Positions 1 to 4,991 of a stretch of 6,691 nucleotides of DNA are shown here, piece by piece. The notes under the pieces are model-generated. The model saw only the letters and a list, made by a program, of their open reading frames with translations. It had not been told where the DNA came from and searched no databases. Within the stretch, counting starts at the first letter, position 1; each line of letters begins with the position of its first letter. The position numbers were made by a program, and so were the translations under genes. Source of the DNA: Lentzea sp. (lineage in GTDB: Bacteria > Actinomycetota > Actinomycetes > Mycobacteriales > Pseudonocardiaceae); assembly GCA_030146905.1 (NCBI GenBank), contig JASLAV010000689.1, positions 1 to 6,691 of the forward strand, given 5' to 3'.

Positions 1-242
1 CTGAACGCCTTGAGCGGCTCGTACTCCTCGTCGTCGTAGTAGGCGCGGACCGCCTGCTTGTCCGGGAACTCCAGGATGACGCCGATCGCGGGGACGTCGT
101 CCGTGTCGATCCCGAGGACGTCGGTGTCACGGGCGAACAGACTGCCGCCGTGCCGTTCGACGATGCGGACCGCCTGCTCCTCGTACTCGCGCATCTTGTC
201 CGCGTCCTCCGGCGTGACGCTGATGACCATGTACGTGGACAT
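1..242 (-). CDS. DUF1330-like small protein (3' end cut by window edge)
   Basis: The protein begins MSTYMVISVTPEDADKM and 80 codons are visible before the left edge cuts it, so its C-terminus is missing. The opening beta strand (YMVISVTP), a helix rich in Glu and Arg (residues about 11-28), the central stretch ending in a VILEFPD strand, and the following AVRAYYDDEEYEPLKAF segment match the ferredoxin-like DUF1330 / dimeric alpha-beta barrel fold. These are about 95-residue cytosolic proteins of unknown activity, related to antibiotic-biosynthesis-monooxygenase-like domains. The start is well supported: GGAGGTG lies 5 nt upstream of the ATG. It is transcribed divergently from the ArsR repressor gene, with a 68-bp gap containing two palindromes, so repression by that ArsR is likely (inference). 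The substrate or role cannot be read from the sequence. Confidence 0.85.
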   Translation of the reverse strand, partial: MSTYMVISVTPEDADKMREYEEQAVRIVERHGGSLFARDTDVLGIDTDDVPAIGVILEFPDKQAVRAYYDDEEYEPLKAF

Positions 243-258
243 GTTCCCACCTCCAACA

Positions 259-276
259 GTTCGCGTATGTGCGAAC
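259..276. promoter_or_regulatory. Palindromic operator 1, probable ArsR binding site
   Basis: This is a perfect 6-6-6 inverted repeat, GTTCGC-gtatgt-GCGAAC. It sits between the divergent DUF1330 and arsR starts and within a 15-bp direct repeat (254-268) that recurs at 287-301. ArsR-family dimers typically bind imperfect palindromes of this size in their own promoter. Here the site would cover the DUF1330 transcription start. Binding by the adjacent ArsR protein is inferred from position. Confidence 0.7.
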
Positions 277-277
277 T

Positions 278-283
278 ATTAGA
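278..283 (-). promoter_or_regulatory. Candidate -10 element for the DUF1330 gene
   Basis: On the minus strand this hexamer reads TCTAAT, five of six matches to TATAAT. A start site about 7 nt downstream would fall inside palindrome 1, and the -35 zone would lie in palindrome 2. No good -35 hexamer is visible, which is common in actinobacteria. Confidence 0.4.
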
Positions 284-291
284 GCACAACA

Positions 292-309
292 GTTCGCGTA
301 TAGTCGAAC
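292..309. promoter_or_regulatory. Palindromic operator 2, probable ArsR binding site
   Basis: GTTCG-n8-CGAAC is a second copy of the palindrome, 33 bp from the first and ending one base before the arsR ATG. Its left half matches operator 1 exactly and its right half has diverged slightly. It contains the candidate arsR -10 element, so occupancy would block arsR transcription (autorepression). The inner half-sites of the two operators also form a wider inverted repeat, GCGAACT (271-277) with AGTTCGC (291-297). Confidence 0.65.
299..304 (+). promoter_or_regulatory. Candidate -10 element giving a leaderless arsR transcript
   Basis: TATAGT matches TATAAT at five of six positions and ends 6 nt before the arsR ATG, so transcription would begin at or next to the A of the start codon. 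No Shine-Dalgarno sequence is present upstream of that ATG, which fits a leaderless mRNA, common in actinobacteria. No convincing -35 hexamer is visible. Confidence 0.5.
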
Positions 310-310
310 C

Positions 311-622
311 ATGTCGCGTCTGCCGGAACCCGCACCCGCGGAGATCGAACTCACCGCGGTCCTCCAGGCCCTCGCCAACCCGACCCGGCTGACGATCGTG
401 CGGCGGCTGGCCTCCGGTGAGGCGATGACCTGCTCGACGGTCCTCCCCGAAGTCACGAAGTCCACGGCGAGCAGGCACTGGAAGGTCCTGCGGGAGTCCG
501 GCGTCCTGCACGCCACCAAACAGGGACGGGAGATCATCCACGCCCTGCGGTCGGACGACCTGAACACGCGCTTCCCCGGGTTGCTGGACGCGGTGCTCGC
601 CGCCGACGCGGAGCAGCACTGA
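311..622 (+). CDS. ArsR-family winged-helix transcriptional repressor
   Basis: This 103-residue protein has the compact ArsR/SmtB winged-helix layout. An N-terminal helix contains LQALANPTRLTIVRRLASGE (residues 17-36), the usual ArsR opening. The helix-turn-helix follows at about 40-63, with recognition helix KSTASRHWKVLRESG (50-64), and then the beta wing around 65-80 (GVLHATKQGREIIHALR). The classic metal-binding ELCVCDL motif is absent and Cys41 is the only cysteine, so an arsenic- or zinc-type sensor is unlikely; the ligand is unknown. I chose the ATG at 311 over an in-frame upstream start at 269 because the latter would place the operators inside the coding sequence and because TATAGT sits at the right distance for a leaderless start. 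The gene diverges from the DUF1330 gene and is probably its repressor and its own (inference). Confidence 0.92.
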   Translation: MSRLPEPAPAEIELTAVLQALANPTRLTIVRRLASGEAMTCSTVLPEVTKSTASRHWKVLRESGVLHATKQGREIIHALRSDDLNTRFPGLLDAVLAADAEQH

Positions 623-630
623 GGCTCACC

Positions 631-645
631 GGTTCGATCGGAACC
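631..645. repeat. Short inverted repeat after arsR
   Basis: GGTTC-GATCG-GAACC is a 5-bp-arm inverted repeat 8 nt after the arsR stop. It is too short for a confident terminator and has no T-run. Apart from this, the 132-bp gap between arsR and the DUF4383 gene (623-754) shows only a Shine-Dalgarno sequence at its end. Confidence 0.3.
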
Positions 646-754
646 TGCTCGACGGACCGCACGGCGACTGCCGCGCCCTGATCCGTTTTCCGGGCGAGGT
701 CGCGGGTAGCCGGGGCACGACCGAACCGGATTCCCACCTCCACCAGGAGTGTCC

Positions 755-1198
755 ATGTCCCACACCGGAGTAGCGGTGCGCACGCCAGTGCAGAAAGCCG
801 CGTTAGCCGTCAGCGCCGTGTTCGTCCTCGTCGGCATCGCCGGCTTCATCCCGGGTCTCACGACGAACTACGACACCATGCGGTTCGCCGGGCACGAGTC
901 GCAGGCGATGCTGCTGGGCGTCTTCATGGTGTCGATCCTGCACAACATCGTGCACCTCGCCTTCGGAGTCGTCGGTTTCCTCCTGGCCCGCACCGCCTAC
1001 GGCGCGTACTGGTACCTCGTCGGCGGCGGCGTGGTCTACCTGCTGCTGTGGCTGTACGGCGTGGTGATCGACCACGACAGCGGAGCGAACTTCGTGCCGC
1101 TCAACACCGCCGACAACTGGTTGCACCTGCTGCTCGGCGTCGGCATGGCCGGACTCGGGTTCGCGCTCGGCCGCGGGGCCGGCGCGCGCAGGCCCTGA
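755..1198 (+). CDS. DUF4383 domain-containing four-helix membrane protein
   Basis: The product is 147 residues with four predicted transmembrane helices at about 13-34, 52-77, 84-105 and 120-140, and short hydrophilic ends (C-terminus GAGARRP). Conserved-looking features of DUF4383 are present: the loop NYDTMRFAGHES after helix 1, the LHNIVHLAFGVVGF segment in helix 2, the loop DHDSGANFVPLNTADNWLH, and the C-terminal LLLGVGMAGLGFALG helix. The family is widespread in actinobacteria and has no known function. The ATG at 755 is preferred over a GTG two codons upstream because AGGAG lies 5 nt before the ATG. Codon 17 (803-805) is TTA, a rare leucine codon in such genomes. The stop is separated by a single base from the stop of the convergent UbiA gene. 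Confidence 0.88.
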   Translation: MSHTGVAVRTPVQKAALAVSAVFVLVGIAGFIPGLTTNYDTMRFAGHESQAMLLGVFMVSILHNIVHLAFGVVGFLLARTAYGAYWYLVGGGVVYLLLWLYGVVIDHDSGANFVPLNTADNWLHLLLGVGMAGLGFALGRGAGARRP

Positions 1199-1199
1199 G

Positions 1200-2024
1200 T
1201 CAGAGCCCCGCTCCCCCGGTGATGATCAGCAGGGCCACGTCGACGACCGCCACCGCGAGCAACGCGGTGAAGTTCGCCCGCGAACCCGGCCGCCGGCCGC
1301 GGACCCTGCCGATCACCAGGATCACCAGCGACAACGGCACCGCCACCAGTCCCGCCACCGTGATGGGGCCCGGCGGGCCGAACGCGAGGACCACCCCGGT
1401 GATCACCGCCAGCGCGGCGGCCACTCCCGCGCTGGCGGTCCTGCCGAGGCGGTGAGGGAGTCCGCGCACACCGGTGGCCGCGTCGTCCTCCAGATCGGGG
1501 ATCACGTTCGCGAAGTGCGCGGCGCTGCCGAGCACGGCGGCCGCCGCCATGAGCCACGACGGCGGCCATTGCGCCGCCGGACCGCCCAGCGTCACGAACG
1601 CGGGCAGCAGTCCGAATGAGACCACGTACGGCACAACGGAGAACGCCGTGGCCTTGACACCGAAGTCGTACGCCCAGGCCGAGCACAACATCACGACGTG
1701 CACGACGGTCGCGTCCACACCGGACAGCAGTGACAGGCCGATCGCCAGCACAGCGGCGGTGATCGTCGCGACCGCGACCAGCCGCCTGGACACCGCCCCG
1801 GCGGCGACGGGCTTGTCGCGGCGGCCGACGCTCGCGTCCCTGCCGGCGTCGAGCAGGTCGTTGAGCCAGCCCACGGACAACTGGCCGGCGAGCACCGCCG
1901 CGGCCACGGCCACCAGGCCACCGGGCGACCTGCCCGTGGTCACGGCGAGAGCCGTGGCGACAACGGTGACGGCGAGAGCGGGCAACGGATGACAGGAACG
2001 CACAAGAGCGTCGAAGCGGCCCAT
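1200..2024 (-). CDS. UbiA-superfamily membrane prenyltransferase
   Basis: This 274-residue, very hydrophobic protein has about eight or nine membrane helices. It carries both aspartate-rich motifs of UbiA intramembrane prenyltransferases: NDLLDAGRD at 55-63 (N55, D56, D59, D63) and DLEDDAATG at 177-185 (D177, D181, G185). These bind the Mg-prenyl-diphosphate complex. YDFGVK at 119-124 resembles the loop after the first catalytic half, and the N-terminal SCHPLPALAVT segment fits the family's usual start. UbiA enzymes attach prenyl chains to aromatic rings such as quinone precursors; this subfamily's donor and acceptor cannot be read here. The ATG at 2024 has only a weak upstream GGCGG, and the open frame continues far upstream, but that extension lies antisense to other genes. 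Its 5' end overlaps the divergent methyltransferase by 36 bp. Its neighbours suggest it prenylates the type III PKS product (inference). Confidence 0.88.
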   Translation of the reverse strand: MGRFDALVRSCHPLPALAVTVVATALAVTTGRSPGGLVAVAAAVLAGQLSVGWLNDLLDAGRDASVGRRDKPVAAGAVSRRLVAVATITAAVLAIGLSLLSGVDATVVHVVMLCSAWAYDFGVKATAFSVVPYVVSFGLLPAFVTLGGPAAQWPPSWLMAAAAVLGSAAHFANVIPDLEDDAATGVRGLPHRLGRTASAGVAAALAVITGVVLAFGPPGPITVAGLVAVPLSLVILVIGRVRGRRPGSRANFTALLAVAVVDVALLIITGGAGL

Positions 2025-2753
2025 GAACCGCCAGTCTGCCAGCCGGCGGCCGGCGCGCAGAACGATCTTGAACCGAACGACCCGGAACTGTACGAACGCC
2101 TCGCCGGTGAGTGGTGGAAACCACGCGGCGCGTTCATGATGCTGCACTGGCTCGCGGAGGCACGTGCCGCGCTGATCCCGCGACCGCGTCCGGGAGCGGT
2201 CCTGGTCGACCTCGGCTGCGGCGCCGGACTGCTCGCCCCGCACCTGCGCGGCTACCTCCACATCGGCGTCGACTTCTCCCAGGAAGCCTTGCGCCAGGCG
2301 CGAAGGCACGGCGTGCTGCCCATTCGTGGTGATGTGCTCGCCGTGCCGTTGCCGGACGGGTGCGCGGACGTCGTCGTGGCGGGCGAGATCCTCGAACACG
2401 TCCACGACCCGGCGGCCGCGATCGCACAGGCGTGCCGGTTGCTGCGGCCCGGCGGGCTGCTGGTCCTGGACACGCTGGCCGACACCGCGTTGTGCCGCCT
2501 GGTGGCGATCGGGGTCGCGGAACGCGTCCTGCGGCTCGCGCCGCGGGGTGTGCACGATCCCGCCTTGTTCGTCGACCGCCGGGCGCTCATCCGCGAATGT
2601 GCCCGGCACGGTGTGCGCCTGACATTGCGGGGTATCCGCCCGTCGTTGCCCGGCCTCCTCGCGTGGTCGGCAGGCCGGAGATCGACCGTGCGAATGGTTC
2701 CGACCGCGACCACCGCCGTGCTCTTCCAGGGAGTCGGCCGCAAGAAGGGATGA
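1989..2753 (+). CDS. UbiG-like class I SAM-dependent methyltransferase
   Basis: The protein has 254 residues with a Rossmann methyltransferase core. Motif I is VDLGCGAG at 73-80 (SAM glycine loop), the acidic residue binding the SAM ribose is probably D95 in IGVDFS, EILEHVHDP at 133-141 is motif II-like, and LLRPGG at 151-156 is the conserved post-core turn. Upstream, LAGEWWKPRGAFMMLHWLAEARA (start at residue 38) mirrors the WW..G.F..LH...R element of UbiG ubiquinone O-methyltransferases, so a phenolic hydroxyl of an aromatic substrate is the likely target. A C-methylation role cannot be excluded. The start at 1989 is the only ATG upstream of the conserved region in this frame, and no strong Shine-Dalgarno is seen. 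The first about 26 residues look unconserved and overlap the divergent ubiA-like gene. It heads a three-gene run, with 3 nt to the next start. Confidence 0.88.
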   Translation: MTGTHKSVEAAHEPPVCQPAAGAQNDLEPNDPELYERLAGEWWKPRGAFMMLHWLAEARAALIPRPRPGAVLVDLGCGAGLLAPHLRGYLHIGVDFSQEALRQARRHGVLPIRGDVLAVPLPDGCADVVVAGEILEHVHDPAAAIAQACRLLRPGGLLVLDTLADTALCRLVAIGVAERVLRLAPRGVHDPALFVDRRALIRECARHGVRLTLRGIRPSLPGLLAWSAGRRSTVRMVPTATTAVLFQGVGRKKG

Positions 2754-2756
2754 CCC

Positions 2757-3899
2757 GTGGACCTCGAGTCCCTGACCGACCGCATGTCCAGCCGTGCGCA
2801 GAAGTACGACGCGTCCGGCGACTTCCCCGAGGAGGACTTCGACGACCTGCGTGCCTCCGGTCTGCTCGGCCTGATGGTGCCGCGCCGGCTCGGTGGCTCC
2901 GGTGCGTCGTTCGCCGAGTACACCGACGTCGCGATGCGGCTGGGCAGCGGCGCCGGCGCCACCGCGCTGATCTTCAACATGCACGCGTCGGTCACCGGCG
3001 CGCTCGCGCACATCCCGGAGGAACTGGTGCGGCAGCTCGGCGCACCGGAGAGCTTCGCCGCCTCACGTGACCGCGTGCTGCAGGCCGCGGCGGGCGGTGC
3101 GCTGTACGCGGTGGCGATGAGCGAACGCGGCATCGGGTCACGGCTGTCCCAGGTGCGCACCTCCTACGAGCGAACGGGGTCCGGCTTCCGGATCACCGGC
3201 ACGAAGACGTTCGTCTCCGGTGCGGGCCACGCCGACGCCTACCTCGTCGCCGCCAGGGACGGCGCGTCCGAGGAACCGAAGATCTCCTACTTCCTGGTCC
3301 CGGCCGGCCCCGGCGTGGAGGTCCAGCCCACCTGGGACTCGCTCGGCATGCGCGCCACCGCGAGCCACGACCTGCACCTGGACGCCGAGGTCCGCGAGGA
3401 CGCGCTCCTGGGCGGCATCGAGGGCACCGCACTGCTGCTGGCCCAGGTGATGCCGCAGTGGCTCGTCGCCTCCTACGCCGCGGTCTACGTCGGCGTCGCG
3501 AAGGCCGTGCTGCGGCACGGCGCGGAGCACCTGCGCGAACGAGGGCTGCACGCTCTGCCGATGGTCCGTGCGCGCATGGGCCGCGCCGACACGCAGGTCG
3601 CCGCCGCCGAGCTCGTCGTCCGCAACGCCGCCCGGCTCGTCACCGAGGACCCCGGCAGTCCCGAGACCAACCGCTGGGTGTGGCGGGCGAAGCTGACCGC
3701 CGGTGACACGGCCGCCGAGGTGGCCTTCTCCGTGCTGGAGGCGGCGGGCGCGTCGGCGATCCGGCGCGGCCATCCGCTGGAACGGCTCTACCGCGACGCG
3801 CGGTGCGGCGCGCTGCAACCCGCCACGTCCGACGTGTGCGCCGACTGGCTCGGCGCCTGTGCCGTGGGCGACGACCCGAACGAGGTGGCGCGCTGGTGA
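2757..3899 (+). CDS. Acyl-CoA-dehydrogenase-fold flavoprotein with altered catalytic site
   Basis: The 380-residue length matches the acyl-CoA dehydrogenase (ACAD) family. The N-terminal helical domain (about 1-115) contains FDDLRASGLLGLMVPRRLGG. The middle beta domain (about 116-215) has the FAD-contact stretch YAVAMSERGIGSRLS and ITGTKTFVSGAGHADAYLV, then WDSLGMRATASHDL at 193-206. The C-terminal helical bundle ends with LERLYRDARCGALQPATSDV at 341-360. Aligned without gaps to the usual RDAxxxxIYEGTSEI, the catalytic Glu position is Pro355, and no Glu is evident at the alternative isovaleryl/long-chain ACAD position near 225-235. It could be a noncanonical desaturase or an ACAD-fold flavin hydroxylase (DszC/HpaH type) acting on the polyketide. 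It starts at a GTG with AAGGGA 6 nt upstream, 3 nt after the methyltransferase stop, and overlaps the PKS gene by 4 nt, so the three genes are probably translationally coupled. Confidence 0.87.
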   Translation: MDLESLTDRMSSRAQKYDASGDFPEEDFDDLRASGLLGLMVPRRLGGSGASFAEYTDVAMRLGSGAGATALIFNMHASVTGALAHIPEELVRQLGAPESFAASRDRVLQAAAGGALYAVAMSERGIGSRLSQVRTSYERTGSGFRITGTKTFVSGAGHADAYLVAARDGASEEPKISYFLVPAGPGVEVQPTWDSLGMRATASHDLHLDAEVREDALLGGIEGTALLLAQVMPQWLVASYAAVYVGVAKAVLRHGAEHLRERGLHALPMVRARMGRADTQVAAAELVVRNAARLVTEDPGSPETNRWVWRAKLTAGDTAAEVAFSVLEAAGASAIRRGHPLERLYRDARCGALQPATSDVCADWLGACAVGDDPNEVARW

Positions 3900-4933
3900 C
3901 CGCGCACATCGCCGCGATCGGCACGGCGCTGCCTCCCGCGATCGACCAGAGCGACCTGTGGGACAACCACTTCCACCCGCTCCTGCACGAGAGCAGGGCC
4001 GCCGGGCGGATCTTCTCGTCGGTCGGCGTGCACCGCCGGCACGCCGTCGTGAGCCCGCTGGACCTCGACCTGTCGGAGAGCACGACCGGCGAGCGGATGC
4101 GTCTGTACAACGCTTACGCACGTCCGTTGGGGCACAAGGCGGTGATGGCCGCTCTCGACTCCGCCGGGCTCGAACCCGCCGACATCGGACAGCTCACCGT
4201 CGTGTCCTGCACCGGGTACACGGCACCGGGTCTGGACGTGCAGCTCGCTGCCTCGCTGGAGCTGGCTCCCGACGCGCAAAGGCTGCTCGTCGGCCACATG
4301 GGGTGCTACGCCGCATTACCCGCGCTGGCCACCGTGTCCGACTTCGTCACCACGCACCGGCGCCCAGCGGTGTTGCTGTGCCTGGAACTCACGTCGCTGC
4401 ACGTGCAACCGGCCACGATGGACGTCGAGCAGATCGTGTCGCACGCGCTGTTCGGCGACGCCGCCACCGCGCTCGTCGTACAACCGGACCAGGGCAGGCT
4501 GGAGGTCGTCGGGACCGCCGCGGTGACCGACCCGGCGACCGCCGACCACATGACCTGGACCGTCACCGACCACGGCTTCCGCATGACGCTCTCGCGGCAC
4601 GTGCCCGACGTGCTGGGCAAGCACGTGCGGGACGCCGTCGAACGCCTGCTCGCCGGCCACGGCCTGACCGTGCCCGACGTGCGCGGGTGGGCGGTGCACC
4701 CCGGCGGGCCGCGCATCCTCGACACCGTCCAGCACGAGCTCGGGCTGCCGGCCGTGGCGATGGAACCGTCGCTGCGCGTGCTGCGCGACCACGGCAACTG
4801 CTCGTCGGCGACGGTGTTGATGGTGCTCGACGAGCTCCTCGGCAGCACCGCGCTGCGGCCGGGTGATCCGGTCGTGGCGATGGCGTTCGGCCCGGGACTG
4901 ACCCTGTACGTCACGCTGCTGCGCGCGCGGTGA
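3896..4933 (+). CDS. Type III polyketide synthase (chalcone/stilbene synthase family)
   Basis: This 345-residue thiolase-fold enzyme carries the type III PKS Cys-His-Asn triad: Cys137 in VGHMGCYAALPAL, His268 in GWAVHPGG and Asn301 in DHGNCSSATVLMVLDE. CTGYTAPGLDVQ (105-116), the FGDAATALVV strand (186-195) and a terminal AFGPGLT (330-336, equivalent to the family GFGPG) confirm the assignment. The GNxSSA form favours type III PKS over FabH, although a KAS III-like reading is the main alternative. Such enzymes extend an acyl-CoA starter with malonyl-CoA and cyclise the chain to a resorcinol, pyrone, naphthol or acylphloroglucinol; the starter cannot be predicted. It is at the short end for the family (usually 350-400). 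The GTG start shares GTGA with the preceding stop and has GAGG 11 nt upstream. Codon 141 (4316-4318) is TTA, four codons after Cys137. Confidence 0.93.
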   Translation: MTAHIAAIGTALPPAIDQSDLWDNHFHPLLHESRAAGRIFSSVGVHRRHAVVSPLDLDLSESTTGERMRLYNAYARPLGHKAVMAALDSAGLEPADIGQLTVVSCTGYTAPGLDVQLAASLELAPDAQRLLVGHMGCYAALPALATVSDFVTTHRRPAVLLCLELTSLHVQPATMDVEQIVSHALFGDAATALVVQPDQGRLEVVGTAAVTDPATADHMTWTVTDHGFRMTLSRHVPDVLGKHVRDAVERLLAGHGLTVPDVRGWAVHPGGPRILDTVQHELGLPAVAMEPSLRVLRDHGNCSSATVLMVLDELLGSTALRPGDPVVAMAFGPGLTLYVTLLRAR

Positions 4934-4968
4934 TGACCGGTGCACCTGCGACAGGCGCACCGGTCATC
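4932..4968. terminator. Strong bidirectional hairpin terminator between convergent genes
   Basis: GATGACCGGTGC (4932-4943) is perfectly complementary to GCACCGGTCATC (4957-4968). The stem continues through CCTG/CAGG after one A-C mismatch, giving 16 paired positions out of 17 with a CGA loop. It begins within the PKS stop codon and ends 23 bp before the arabinofuranosidase stop. It has no T-tract, as is usual in high-GC actinobacteria, and could stop transcription from both sides. Confidence 0.8.
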
Positions 4969-4991
4969 GGAGGGTTGGCTGCGTCAGGCGC

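Noticed and set aside
629..729. An 8-bp inverted repeat CCGGTTCG (629-636) with CGAACCGG (722-729) around the arsR-DUF4383 gap.
   Set aside because: The arms are 85 bp apart and short, easily expected by chance in GC-rich DNA, and no second copy is seen.
623..754. Possible gene remnant in the gap between arsR and the DUF4383 gene.
   Set aside because: One phase stays open but has no start with a ribosome binding site and no recognisable similarity; it is too short to support a call.
2025..3011. An upstream extension of the UbiA reading frame that would make a protein of about 600 residues.
   Set aside because: The extra part is low-complexity, Arg/Gln/Asp-rich and antisense to the methyltransferase and flavoprotein genes, which carry clear family motifs. 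The recognisable UbiA domain begins near 2024.
3896..4933. Reading the PKS as FabH (KAS III of fatty acid synthesis).
   Set aside because: The GNxSSA motif, the HPGG histidine context, the terminal FGPG and the lack of a fatty-acid gene neighbourhood favour type III PKS. Some doubt remains because both share the thiolase fold and triad.
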